From Mumia sp. zg.B17 (lineage in GTDB: Bacteria; Actinomycetota; Actinomycetes; Propionibacteriales; Nocardioidaceae): a stretch of DNA of 64,000 bases. The notes beneath the pieces are model-generated. The model was given only the letters and a program-made list of their open reading frames with translations. It was not told the DNA's origin and searched no databases. Below are positions 17,550 through 26,076 of the stretch, one piece after another (position 1 is the stretch's first letter; each line of letters opens with the position of its first letter). A program made the translations under genes and the position numbers. The DNA is taken from assembly GCF_019550915.1 (NCBI RefSeq), contig NZ_JAHWCI010000001.1:1-64000 (forward strand), read 5' to 3'.

Positions 17550-18065
17550 TTATCTGGCAAGCTCCTCGACGAGCCTCGGAGCGCTGGCGACGATCGCGTC
17601 CGACGTCCGCTCGATCAGCCTGAGGACGTGCTCGAACCCTGAGGGACCTCCGTACCAGGGGTCGGGGACCTCGTCGTCGCCCGGCGTCGCCACGGGATCG
17701 TACGAGCGGAACATCTGGACCTTGCTGCGGTCGCGCGGCGTCCGGGCGAGGGCGCGCACGGCGTCGAAGTTGGACCCGTCCATGGTGAGGACCAGGTCGT
17801 GGTCGTCGAACCAGCGGCTGGTGATCTGCTGCGCACGGTGCCGGGTCGGGTCGTAGCCGTGCTCCTCGAGGATCGCGGCGGCACGGGGGTCCATCGGCTC
17901 GCCGCGGTGCCAGTCGCCGGTGCCGGCGGAGTCGACGTGCACCTCGTCGGCCAGACCCGCGTCGGCGAGCTTCTTCTCCAGCACGACGTCGGCCATCGGG
18001 GAGCGGCAGATGTTGCCGAGGCAGACGAGGGCGATGCGGAGCGGGTGCCCGGAGCCGGTGGTCAT
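17550..18065 (-). CDS. Low-molecular-weight protein tyrosine phosphatase
   Basis: A 171-residue LMW-PTP, somewhat longer than the usual about 150 residues. The catalytic P-loop is VCLGNICRSP with Cys15 and Arg21 (C-x5-R), and the general acid lies in EVPDPWYGG (Asp about 127). The family dephosphorylates phosphotyrosine in capsule- or host-directed signalling, or phospho-arginine in some Gram-positives; the target here is unknown. TACCGT sits six bases before the ATG, implying a leaderless transcript (-10 at 18072-18077). Confidence 0.92.
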   Translation of the reverse strand: MTTGSGHPLRIALVCLGNICRSPMADVVLEKKLADAGLADEVHVDSAGTGDWHRGEPMDPRAAAILEEHGYDPTRHRAQQITSRWFDDHDLVLTMDGSNFDAVRALARTPRDRSKVQMFRSYDPVATPGDDEVPDPWYGGPSGFEHVLRLIERTSDAIVASAPRLVEELAR

Positions 18066-18089
18066 GGCTTCACGGTAGCGGTGCGGACT

Positions 18090-18467
18090 CTAGTCGGCGT
18101 CGACGAAGATGCGCAGCACCATGTTGACGAGCGAGATCACGATGGAGCCTCCCACCGCGACCCAGAACCCGTCGATGTTGAACTCGACCGGCAGCGCGTC
18201 GGTCACCCAGGCGGTGAACCGCAGGAGCAACGCGTTGAGCACCAGGAGCAGGAGCCCCAGCGTCAGGACGATGAAGGGGATCGAGAGGAGCTTGAGGAGG
18301 CGTCCGACGGTCAGGTTGATGACCGTGAAGACGGCCGCGATGACCAGGAGGGTGCCGGCCTTCTCCCACCAGTCCTGCCCCGACTCGCCGATGCTGATCC
18401 CGGCGAAGATCCCGGCGGCGACCGCGATGGCCGCAGCGTTGCACAACCACGTCAGCACGAGCTTCAT
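18090..18467 (-). CDS. Phage-holin-4-family small membrane protein
   Basis: A 125-residue protein with four hydrophobic helices and the SIPFIVLTLGLLLLVLNALL block typical of the Phage_holin_4_2 (DUF360-like) family. These are chromosomal membrane proteins of unknown role, not true phage holins. The start is the ATG before KLVLTW with GGATGGGG upstream; another ATG nine bases earlier is possible. It is 33 bases from the DMT transporter and may share its transcript. Confidence 0.8.
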   Translation of the reverse strand: MKLVLTWLCNAAAIAVAAGIFAGISIGESGQDWWEKAGTLLVIAAVFTVINLTVGRLLKLLSIPFIVLTLGLLLLVLNALLLRFTAWVTDALPVEFNIDGFWVAVGGSIVISLVNMVLRIFVDAD

Positions 18468-18499
18468 GCGCCCCATCCAACCAGATCGGGGTCCCCTGA

Positions 18500-19453
18500 T
18501 CAGCCCGCCACCTCGGGCACCGCAGGTGGCGGTACGGCGCGTGACGCCTGCGCGAGGACGATGCCCGCGACCACGAGAAGCCCGCCGACCACCTGCAGCG
18601 CGTCGAGCGACTCGCCGAACCACGCCCACCCGAGGGCCGCGGCTCCCACCGGCTCGAGGGTCGCCACCATCGTGACGACCGTGGCGGGGAGGTGCTGCAG
18701 CGCACTGAGCTCCATGAAGAACGGCGTGAGGGTGCCGAGGACGACCACCCAGCCGATCGCGAGCCACAGCGGGACCTCGTACGCGTCGAGCGCGCCGAGG
18801 AGGTTGGCCGAGCCGTCCAGGTCGGGCGACGTCCAGAGCGGACGCACGACGTTCATGGCGATCGCGGCGAAGACGAACGCCCAGACGACGACCCGGATCG
18901 GGTCTGCCTCGCTCACTCCCTGCTCGCCCACGAGGAAGTAGGTGGCCAGGCACGCCGCTGCGGCGAGCCCGGCGAGCATGCCGAGCCCGTCGAACGCCAG
19001 GCCGCTCGCGATCTGCGCCACGAGCGCCAGACCGACCAGCGTCAGCGCGACGGCCAGCCACATCGTGCGTCGGACGTGCTGCCGCTGCACGAACCGCGCC
19101 CAGAGCACCACCAGGACGGGCGCGAGGTACTCGAGGAGCAGCGCCATGCCGACCGGGATGCGGTCGATCGCGATGTTGTACGTCCACTGCACGCTCGCGA
19201 TCCCCACGACGCCGAGCAGCAGCAGGAGGGCGAGCTCGCGTCCTCGGGGCAGGCGCAGCGCGCTGCGGTCGGCGACGACGGCGAAGAGGACGAAGAGGAG
19301 CGCCGAGCCCGTGGTCCGGAACGTCGTCAGGAGGGCCGGGTCGATCCCTGCCCGCAGGACGACCCGGGAGACACCGGCGTTGAGGACGAAGAAGCAGGCC
19401 CCGCCGACGACGAGGGCGTAGCCGAGGCTTGGCCTGGACTGTGTGCGCGCCAC
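18500..19453 (-). CDS. EamA/DMT-superfamily transporter
   Basis: A 317-residue permease with ten predicted helices arranged as two five-helix EamA repeats; the second begins near ACLATYFLVGEQGVSEAD. The typical LLEYLAPVLVVLWARF and LEPVGAAALGWAWFGESLDALQ segments are present. The family exports amino acids, nucleosides or other small metabolites (RhaT/RarD/YdcZ-like); the substrate is not predictable. GTG start. Confidence 0.88.
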   Translation of the reverse strand: MARTQSRPSLGYALVVGGACFFVLNAGVSRVVLRAGIDPALLTTFRTTGSALLFVLFAVVADRSALRLPRGRELALLLLLGVVGIASVQWTYNIAIDRIPVGMALLLEYLAPVLVVLWARFVQRQHVRRTMWLAVALTLVGLALVAQIASGLAFDGLGMLAGLAAAACLATYFLVGEQGVSEADPIRVVVWAFVFAAIAMNVVRPLWTSPDLDGSANLLGALDAYEVPLWLAIGWVVVLGTLTPFFMELSALQHLPATVVTMVATLEPVGAAALGWAWFGESLDALQVVGGLLVVAGIVLAQASRAVPPPAVPEVAG

Positions 19454-19492
19454 GTCGGGATGCTCTCACGCGTGTGGCGCGGCCCGCAGATG

Positions 19493-20008
19493 CTAGGCGG
19501 GCGCCGCCGGGGAGGTCCAGACGGTCCCTCGTCGGGAGTCGGTGGTGGACGTCAGGGCGCCGGTCTCCGTCTCGTGCGTCGTGACTCCCGCCTTCCGCGC
19601 GGCCTTCGCGACCCGGTCGCGGAAGTCGAGCCACGCCGAGCCGTCCGGAGCGCCGTCCCGGTCGGGCGCGGTGAGGGCCGCGAGCGCGATCTCTCCCGAC
19701 GCGGTGCGTATCCACCCCGCGGAGGCGGCGTGCTCCTCGAAGCCGGTGAGGAGCGCCCACCGTCGCGGGCCGACGGGCTTGCTCATCGTCGCGGTCACGA
19801 CCCGGTCGACGATCGCGTCCGCGGTGTCCGGGTCGGTCTCGAGCACGAGCCCGGTGGCCAGCCACTCGCGATGGGTCGCGGAGCGGCGCTCGCGGTCGCG
19901 CTGCCCGGCCCGACCGCGGTCGCGCAGGAGGCCGTGACGGCGCCACCGCTCGAGGGCGACGATCACGACGAAGAGCGCCACGCCGGCGAGGAGGGTCGAG
20001 ACGGGCAC
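19493..20008 (-). CDS. Membrane-anchored hypothetical protein
   Basis: A 171-residue protein with one N-terminal membrane helix (about 4-20, STLLAGVALFVVIVALE) and a soluble domain that I do not recognise. The middle contains VVTATMSKPVGPRRWALLTG. GTG start with AGGAAGGTG upstream, a good ribosome site. Divergent from pat. Confidence 0.7.
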   Translation of the reverse strand: MPVSTLLAGVALFVVIVALERWRRHGLLRDRGRAGQRDRERRSATHREWLATGLVLETDPDTADAIVDRVVTATMSKPVGPRRWALLTGFEEHAASAGWIRTASGEIALAALTAPDRDGAPDGSAWLDFRDRVAKAARKAGVTTHETETGALTSTTDSRRGTVWTSPAAPA

Positions 20009-20100
20009 GGAGACACCTTCCTCGGGACGGAGCTGGCTGGCCGCAGCACGGTAGCACCGGGGGCCTGCCGCGACCCGGCTCGGCTGGCTAGGGTGCGGCC

Positions 20101-21186
20101 ATGGGAGAACCCCGCATCAGACAAGCCCTCGACGGAGTGCCGGACTACCGTCCCGGCCGCCCGCCGACCACGACCGACGACCGTGTGCCGTACAAGCTGT
20201 CGAGCAACGAGAACCCGTACCCTCCGCTGCCGAGCGTCCTGGACGCGATCGACGACGCCGCCCGCCGGGTGAACCGTTATCCCGACATGGGTGCGGTGGG
20301 GCTGTACGCCGCGCTGGCACAGCACCACGCTGTCCCGACCACCGACCTTGCGGCGGCGACGGGATCCGTGGCCGTGCTCTACCACCTGCTGCAGGCGACG
20401 TGCGAGGCCGGCGACGAGGTGGTCTATGCGTGGCGGTCGTTCGAGGCCTACCCGATCGCGGTTCGGCTCGTCGGCGCCACCCCTGTCGAGGTGCCGCTCA
20501 CGGCGGCCGCCGAGCACGACCTGGAGGCGATGCTCGCGGCGATCACGCCGCGCACGCGGGTCGTGATCGTGTGCACTCCGAACAACCCCACCGGGCCCGC
20601 CGTGGAGCCCGACGCTCTCGCGGCGTTCGTGGACGCGGTCCCCGACAACGTGCTGGTCGTCGTCGACGAGGCGTACGCCGAGTTCGTCCGGCGCGCGGGG
20701 GACTCCTCCGGCCCCGAGGCGCTCGAGCACTATCGCGCCCGGGACAACGTGGTCGTCCTGCGGACCTTCTCCAAGGCGTACGGGCTGGCGGGTCTGCGGG
20801 TCGGCTATGCGGTGGCGCCCGCCCGGATCGCCTCCGCGGTGCGCAAGGTGGCGCTCCCGTTCGGCGTCTCCGACGTGGCTCAGGCGGCCGCGGTCGCCTC
20901 CTTGGCGGCAGAGAAGGAGCTGTTCGAACGCGTCGACGCCATCGTTGCCGAGCGCGACCGGACGGTCGACGCGGCGCGGGCGGCCGGGTGGCCTGTGCCA
21001 GACACCCAGGCGAACTTCTTCTGGCTGCCGACCGGCGCGAGGACGCTCGAGGTCGCGGAGGCCTTCGGGCGCGACGGGCTTGCCGTGCGTCCGTTCGCCG
21101 GCGACGGCATGCGGATCACGATCGGGGAGCCCGGCGCGAACGACCGCGTGCTCGACGTGCTGCGCCGGCAGTCGGCCGGCAGCTAG
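20101..21186 (+). CDS. pat: Aromatic amino acid aminotransferase Pat / HisC-like
   Basis: A 361-residue fold-type I PLP aminotransferase of the HisC family. Motifs include SSNENPYPPLPS, NRYPDMG, VCTPNNPTGP, the VVDEAYAEF Asp/Tyr pair, the PLP lysine FSKAYGLAGLRVGYA, and the C-terminal arginine GMRITIG. The wording WRSFEAYPIAVRLVGATPVE is closer to mycobacterial Pat (phenylalanine/aromatic transaminase) than to biosynthetic HisC, and there are no his genes nearby. TAGGGT lies exactly six bases before the ATG, so the mRNA is probably leaderless. Histidinol-phosphate activity remains possible. Confidence 0.85.
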   Translation: MGEPRIRQALDGVPDYRPGRPPTTTDDRVPYKLSSNENPYPPLPSVLDAIDDAARRVNRYPDMGAVGLYAALAQHHAVPTTDLAAATGSVAVLYHLLQATCEAGDEVVYAWRSFEAYPIAVRLVGATPVEVPLTAAAEHDLEAMLAAITPRTRVVIVCTPNNPTGPAVEPDALAAFVDAVPDNVLVVVDEAYAEFVRRAGDSSGPEALEHYRARDNVVVLRTFSKAYGLAGLRVGYAVAPARIASAVRKVALPFGVSDVAQAAAVASLAAEKELFERVDAIVAERDRTVDAARAAGWPVPDTQANFFWLPTGARTLEVAEAFGRDGLAVRPFAGDGMRITIGEPGANDRVLDVLRRQSAGS

Positions 21187-21211
21187 ACCTGCGTCCGTCC
21201 GGTCCGGCCCC

Positions 21212-22531
21212 TCAGCTCATGTCGAGGGGCTGGGCCGTCGACTCCAGGACGCTGAGCCACAGGTCGCCGTCGGGGGCCACCGAGTGCCGTCGCTCGATCA
21301 CCAGGGGGATCGGGACGTGCACGAAGCGGTGGCGGCGGCGTCCGACGACCATGTCGGTGCGCCCGGACATCGCCGCGTGCACGGCGATCTGGGCGAGCCG
21401 CGCGCAGTAGACGGAGTCGGCGGCGTCGGCGGGGACCGCCCGGATGCCGTAGCCGGGATCGAGGTACTTCAGGGTCAACGGCTCGCCTCGGTCGTGGAAG
21501 TCCTTCTCGATGGCGGCGCGGACGACGGCCGCGATGTCGCCGAGGCGCCTGTTGCCGGACGCGTCCGACTTCCCGGTGGCGGGCATGAGCTCCTGGCCGG
21601 CGCCCTCCGCGAGCACGACGACGGCGCTGCCGTGGGCGCGGACCCGGCGGGCGAGGGTGCGCAGCAGCCCGTTCTCGCCGTCGAGGGCGAACGGCACCTC
21701 GGGGATGAGGACGAAGTCGGCGTCGTGGTTGGCGAGCGCGGCGTAGCACGCGATGAACCCTGCGTGGCGTCCCATCACCTTGACGAGTCCGACACCGTTG
21801 TAGGCCGACTCGGCCTCGACGTGGGCGGCGGTGATCGCCTTCGACGCCTCGGAGAAGGCGGTGGCGAACCCGAAGCTCTGGCCGATGTGGGGGATGTCGT
21901 TGTCGATGGTCTTCGGGATCCCGACCACGCCGATGGCGAGGCCCCGGCGCCCGATCTCCTCGACGATCTTGTGGGCGCCGTGCATCGAGCCGTCGCCGCC
22001 GATCACGATCAGCGCGTCGATCTCGAGCTCGACGAGGCGGTCGACGATGACGGAGGGGTCCTGGGCGCCACGGGAGGTCCCGAGGACGGTGCCGCCGCGC
22101 TTGTTGATGGACCCGACCAGCCCGGGGGTGAGAGAGACGGGTTCGAAGCCCAGCTGAGGGACGAGTCCGGCGTAGCCGTTTTGGAAGCCGGTGACCTGCG
22201 TGACGCCGTAGTGGGTGTAGAGCTCGAGCGTCACGGCGCGGATCACGTCGTTGAGACCGGGGCACAGCCCGCCGCAGGTGACGACCCCGACGTGCGTCGT
22301 GGCGGGATCGTGGAAGATCCGGGCGCGGGGGCCTCCCGGTTCGAAGGAGGGCGACCGCTCGACCGGCTCCGCGCGCCGCTCGAGGAGGTCGATCGTGTCG
22401 TCGTAGAGGACGCGGTCACCCTCGGAGACGTAGTACTCGTTGGTCTGGCGGTCGGCGACGTAGGACGCGAGGGGGGAGTCGTACCGGCAGGGCCCGAGTG
22501 AGGAGACCTGGAGGTCGGCGAGGGTGATCAC
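21212..22531 (-). CDS. ATP-dependent 6-phosphofructokinase family protein
   Basis: A 439-residue phosphofructokinase of the longer (clade X-like) group. It has the nucleotide-binding GVVTCGGLCPGLNDVIRAV, IGGDGSMHGAHKI and catalytic IPKTIDNDIPHI. The GGDGS next to the ATP site and the length of about 440 are shared with ATP-using plant/trypanosome-type enzymes; PPi use would need testing. GTG start with TACCCT exactly six bases upstream (-10 at 22538-22543), so probably leaderless. It converges on pat. Confidence 0.88.
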   Translation of the reverse strand: MITLADLQVSSLGPCRYDSPLASYVADRQTNEYYVSEGDRVLYDDTIDLLERRAEPVERSPSFEPGGPRARIFHDPATTHVGVVTCGGLCPGLNDVIRAVTLELYTHYGVTQVTGFQNGYAGLVPQLGFEPVSLTPGLVGSINKRGGTVLGTSRGAQDPSVIVDRLVELEIDALIVIGGDGSMHGAHKIVEEIGRRGLAIGVVGIPKTIDNDIPHIGQSFGFATAFSEASKAITAAHVEAESAYNGVGLVKVMGRHAGFIACYAALANHDADFVLIPEVPFALDGENGLLRTLARRVRAHGSAVVVLAEGAGQELMPATGKSDASGNRRLGDIAAVVRAAIEKDFHDRGEPLTLKYLDPGYGIRAVPADAADSVYCARLAQIAVHAAMSGRTDMVVGRRRHRFVHVPIPLVIERRHSVAPDGDLWLSVLESTAQPLDMS

Positions 22532-22723
22532 GTGTCGAGGGTAGGCAACGGCGACGCCGAGGCGGCGGTCCGGGTGCCGGCGCTCGGGTATTCACGCTGG
22601 CAAGTGACCTGCGTCATATCGCGAATAATTGCCTACTGACCGGGGGCTTAGATTGTGCATCCTGTTAGGCTGTAAGCCGATCAGCCAGTCACTCTGCCAA
22701 TGATGTTGGTTCTCAGGAAAAAA

Positions 22724-23344
22724 ATGGATCCCTCCCTTCTCGTGGCCTTTGCCGGGCTGTGCCTTCTCTTGGCGCTGACCCCTGGGCCCGACACCTTCCT
22801 TGTCCTCCGCTTCAGCCTGGGCGGGACCCGCGCGGGCCTTGCTGCCGCCGCCGGCTCGTCCACCGGGTCGTTGCTCTGGGCGCTCGCGGTCGCCGCCGGT
22901 CTCGCGACGCTCCTGGAGCAGTCGGCCGAGGCGTTCCGTGCCGTGAAGATCGCCGGCGGGCTCTACCTGCTCTGGCTCGGCCTGCGGGCGCTGCTGCGGC
23001 GAGGGAAGGGACTCGGTGAGATCGAGGGTGCGTACGGCGTGCGCGCCGGCGCGGCGATGCGCGCCGGTCTGCTCTCCAACGTGCTCAACCCCAAGGTCGG
23101 GCTCTTCTTCATCGCTGTCGTCCCGCAGTTCCTCCCCGGCCACGACGCGACGCTCGGAGCGACCCTGCTCCTGGGGGTCATCTTCGCCGCGATCGGACTG
23201 GTCTACTTCGCCCTCATCGCCGTCGTCGCGGGGCGTGCCGTCGACTGGTTGCGTCGTCCGCGGGTGGAGCAGGCCATCGACCGCGGGACGGCCGGGATCA
23301 TCGCCACTCTGGGTGTCTCGACCCTCGTGTCCGCCACGCGCTGA
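22724..23344 (+). CDS. LysE/RhtB-family amino-acid exporter
   Basis: A 206-residue exporter with six predicted helices. The LALTPGPDTFLVLR signature near residue 15-28 and the LSNVLNPKVGLFFIAVVPQF helix define the LysE/RhtB family, which removes excess amino acids or homoserine lactones. An ATG 24 bases further upstream is in frame, but CAGGAAA before this ATG favours it. The upstream 100 bases are notably A/T-rich for this genome, and GGCTTA/TAAGCC form an inverted repeat (22645-22650 with 22673-22678). Confidence 0.88.
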   Translation: MDPSLLVAFAGLCLLLALTPGPDTFLVLRFSLGGTRAGLAAAAGSSTGSLLWALAVAAGLATLLEQSAEAFRAVKIAGGLYLLWLGLRALLRRGKGLGEIEGAYGVRAGAAMRAGLLSNVLNPKVGLFFIAVVPQFLPGHDATLGATLLLGVIFAAIGLVYFALIAVVAGRAVDWLRRPRVEQAIDRGTAGIIATLGVSTLVSATR

Positions 23345-23427
23345 CCGTGTGAACGAGTCGGTCCCCTGTCACCAGGCGGCAGCTCACGAGCGAAGACAAG
23401 ACCTTCCGGCCTGGCACGATGCTCGCC

Positions 23428-23775
23428 ATGACAGAACCACAGCGCAAAGACGTCGGCGCGCAGTGGCGCTGGTGGGCCGGCAAGCTCGTCATGGCACCCG
23501 TCTTGGCTGCCGCCGCCGCAGGCTTGTACGTCGTCGGCGAAGACACTGCGACCGGGCTGTGCCTCCTCCTCGCCGCCGTCACCGTCGTCAACGCCATCAC
23601 CAACAAGGTCACCTTCCAAGCCGGGGTCGCGCGCGGGCATGCGGCGACCCTCTACGCGCTCTCGCGAGACCCCGCCCTCGAGGACGACACCCTCACCACG
23701 ACGATGGCAGGCATCCAGCCCTGGACCACCGACGACGACATCCGGGACACCGTGGACCGCGTCACGCGCCCATGA
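23428..23775 (+). CDS. Small two-helix membrane protein, unknown
   Basis: A 115-residue protein with two hydrophobic helices (about 18-38 and 45-65) and a soluble acidic tail (DDTLTTTMAGIQPWTTDDD). No family recognised. A second ATG three codons upstream is possible. Weak ribosome site. Confidence 0.6.
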   Translation: MTEPQRKDVGAQWRWWAGKLVMAPVLAAAAAGLYVVGEDTATGLCLLLAAVTVVNAITNKVTFQAGVARGHAATLYALSRDPALEDDTLTTTMAGIQPWTTDDDIRDTVDRVTRP

Positions 23776-23829
23776 GGGCCTCCGGCGGTGCTCGCAGCGG
23801 GTTGCTCGGCCAGGCGCTGACCGTCGCAG

Positions 23830-24819
23830 TCACGGGCCGATCGGGTGCGGCTCCTCGCGGACGACCTCTCGCGGGTCCTTGTCGTCGCGCAGCCCCTGGT
23901 AGCGCGGGTGGCGGAGCCGGCCCGCTCCCGTCCACTCGCTGAAGCCGATCTGCACGACGAGGCGGGGCTCCACCCAGTGCGTCTGCGCCGCCGCCGTCCG
24001 ACTGGTCCTGCGGATCTCGTCGGCGGAGTCGGCGAACGGGTTGGTGGAGCGGGACAGCGGTGCGAGCAGGGAGCCCAGGTGGGCCAACGTCTTCTCGTCG
24101 AACCCCGTCCCGACCTTGCCGGCGTAGCGGAGGTCGTCGCCCTCGTAGTAGCCCAGCAGCAGCGCGCCGAGGCCGCTGCGGGCGCCCTGCGGGTCGGTCC
24201 ATCCGCCGACCACGAGCTCCTGCCCGCGCACCACCTTGAGCTTCAGCCAGTCGGGTGAGCGTCGTCCCGCCTGGTACGTCGAAGCGGCCCGCTTGGCCAT
24301 CACCCCTTCCCACCCGACGCTCTCCGCGTGGTGGAACATCGCCGTCCCGGCGCCCGCCTGGTGCTCGCTGAAGCGGAGCGTCGGGGAGAACGTGTACGCG
24401 TCACGGAGCGCGTCCTTGCGGGTGGTGAGCGGCAGGCGCTGGAGGTCGTGCCCGTCGTAGCGGGGGAGGTCGAAGACGACGTAGGCGAGCGTGACATGGG
24501 CCGAGGCGATCGCTCGCGCGTCGGTGACGTGCATCCGCTTCTGCAGGTCCTCGAAGCTGGTCTGGTCTCCTCGCATCGCGCACAGCTCGCCGTCGAGCAC
24601 CCAGTCCGAGGCGGAGTCGAAGGGCCGAAGAGCCTCGATGATCTCGGGATAGCTGACGCTGACGTCGATCCGGTTGCGCGTCCACAGGCGCACCTCGCCA
24701 TCCTCGCGGATCGCCATCAGGCGCTCGCCGTCCAGCTTCCGCTCGAACACCCACGCCGGGTCGTCGAAGCGTCGCGACGTGAGCGTGGCGAGCATCGGGG
24801 CGATCCAGATCGGTGGCAC
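23830..24819 (-). CDS. ATP-dependent DNA ligase (LigC/LigD ligase-domain type)
   Basis: A 329-residue enzyme that seals DNA nicks using ATP. The adenylation motif I is FERKLDGERLM with nucleophile Lys28. Other motifs are LDGELCAM (III), WEGVMAKRA (IV) and WLKLKV (V). A C-terminal OB domain follows (VGGWTDPQGARSGLGALLLG, VVQIGFSEWT). It is a stand-alone ligase without the polymerase or nuclease domains of full LigD and without a Ku gene next to it. GTG start with TACGGT six bases upstream (24826-24831), so leaderless. Confidence 0.9.
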   Translation of the reverse strand: MPPIWIAPMLATLTSRRFDDPAWVFERKLDGERLMAIREDGEVRLWTRNRIDVSVSYPEIIEALRPFDSASDWVLDGELCAMRGDQTSFEDLQKRMHVTDARAIASAHVTLAYVVFDLPRYDGHDLQRLPLTTRKDALRDAYTFSPTLRFSEHQAGAGTAMFHHAESVGWEGVMAKRAASTYQAGRRSPDWLKLKVVRGQELVVGGWTDPQGARSGLGALLLGYYEGDDLRYAGKVGTGFDEKTLAHLGSLLAPLSRSTNPFADSADEIRRTSRTAAAQTHWVEPRLVVQIGFSEWTGAGRLRHPRYQGLRDDKDPREVVREEPHPIGP

Positions 24820-24940
24820 GGTCCGACCGTACGCCGGAGCGGGTTCCCACCCCGGCGCCTGTGCCTCTTGACGGTGGGCGCGAGGGGGGCCACGGTGGGC
24901 ACCACCCGCTGGAACGTCGTTCCACACCCTTGGAGGATTC

Positions 24941-25867
24941 GTGCCCCTGAAGCGTGCCGCCCACCTCGCCCTGACCGCCGCCCTGACCGGGGGAATCCTG
25001 TCGGTCGTCCCGACGACCTCCGCCGCCGCTGCCCCCCCGCCCGCCGTCGCCCACTACTCGAGCGAGATCGTCAACGACGGCACCGACGTCTACTACCCCG
25101 CCGGTGCACAGGGCGAGCTCCCCGTCGCCCTGCTAATGCAGGGTGCGCAGGTCCACCGCATGCACTACGCGGCCTACGCGCGCGCCGTCGCCGCGTACGG
25201 CTTCGTGGTCGTCGTCCCCAACCACAAGCGTCTCGTCTTCTTCGACAGCGACTACTACCCGTCGCAGAAGATGCCGGCGCAGGCGATCGACTGGATGGCT
25301 GCGGAGAACGCCACGGCGTCGTCGCCGCTCGCCGGACGGATCGACACCGACACTCTCGTCCTGCTCGGGCACTCCTTCGGCGGCGCTGCTGCCCTCGGGG
25401 TCGCCGAGGAGTCCTGCGGGATCCCGTTCTGCACCACTCTCGGCTACTCCCTCCCCGACGAGGTGAAGGCTGCCTCGCTGTTCGGCACCAACAACAAGTC
25501 CCCGCTGCTCGGCTCGTCGGCGAGCATGGACAACCAGATCCCCGTGCAGCTCGTCCAGGGGACGGTCGACGGCGTGGCGCTGCCCGCCGACGCGGAGACC
25601 TCGTACACCAAGCTCGAGAACGGCCCGAAGCAGATCGTCCGGGTGGCCGGTGCCAACCACTACGGCATCACCGACACGCAGAACCCGGCAGGTGCCGACC
25701 CCGACGCGAGCGTGCAGCCGATCAGCCAGGCGGCGAGCATCGCGACGTCGGCACGCTGGGCCGCGACGTTCCTCAAGGCGCAGCTCGGCGACGGTGCGGC
25801 CGCCGACTACGTGTACTCCACCGGCGACGCCGCCGATCCGGGCGTGACGGTGACCAGCACACGGTGA
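24941..25867 (+). CDS. Secreted alpha/beta hydrolase (dienelactone-hydrolase/chlorophyllase-like)
   Basis: A 308-residue exported hydrolase. The signal peptide (about 1-30) ends near TSAAAA. The fold shows DVYYPAG, VALLMQGAQVHR, the nucleophile elbow LLGHSFGGAAAL and a late His in GANHYGITD; the acid is probably Asp in VQGTVDGVA. Cysteines in EESCGIPFCT could form a disulfide. GTG start with GGAGGA just upstream. Ester or amide substrate unknown. Followed by a hairpin terminator. Confidence 0.82.
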   Translation: MPLKRAAHLALTAALTGGILSVVPTTSAAAAPPPAVAHYSSEIVNDGTDVYYPAGAQGELPVALLMQGAQVHRMHYAAYARAVAAYGFVVVVPNHKRLVFFDSDYYPSQKMPAQAIDWMAAENATASSPLAGRIDTDTLVLLGHSFGGAAALGVAEESCGIPFCTTLGYSLPDEVKAASLFGTNNKSPLLGSSASMDNQIPVQLVQGTVDGVALPADAETSYTKLENGPKQIVRVAGANHYGITDTQNPAGADPDASVQPISQAASIATSARWAATFLKAQLGDGAAADYVYSTGDAADPGVTVTSTR

Positions 25868-25892
25868 CCCGCGCACGATGACCGGCGTCCGC

Positions 25893-25938
25893 CCCGCAGG
25901 GCCTGGAGGACGTGGAGGCACCCCCCGGGCCCTGCGGG
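25893..25938 (+). terminator. Hairpin terminator after the secreted hydrolase
   Basis: CCCGCAGGGCC (25893-25903) pairs with GGCCCTGCGGG (25928-25938) in an 11-bp stem with a 24-base loop, 26 bases after the hydrolase stop. Confidence 0.6.
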
Positions 25939-25960
25939 CCGGTGCTAGCCTGGCTCCACG

Positions 25961-25976
25961 TGTGAGCCCGCTCACA
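25961..25976. promoter_or_regulatory. Consensus CRP-type operator upstream of bkdABC
   Basis: TGTGAGCCCGCTCACA matches the CRP/GlxR consensus TGTGA-N6-TCACA at all ten fixed positions. The palindrome extends one pair each side (GTGTGAGC..GCTCACAC). It lies about 100 bases before the E1-alpha start. A TAGCCT hexamer (25946-25951) just upstream could be a -10, which would place the site downstream of the start point and favour repression; that part is inference. Confidence 0.65.
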
Positions 25977-26076
25977 CCCCGTCGACAGCCTGCCCGGCTA
26001 CCGTCCGGTTGGCGTTCGACGACTCACATCCGCCGGCCGCGGAGACCCCGAGGTCGCCGAACGCGAGGAGTGCCTC

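Noticed and set aside
18090-18467. Prophage holin
   Set aside because: The Phage_holin_4_2 label is a family name. No lysin, tail or integrase genes are near, so it is treated as a chromosomal membrane protein.
22590-22723. A/T-rich region before the LysE gene as a mobile-element scar
   Set aside because: No direct repeats, transposase remnant or att site. The flanking genes have normal composition, so it is more simply a promoter region.
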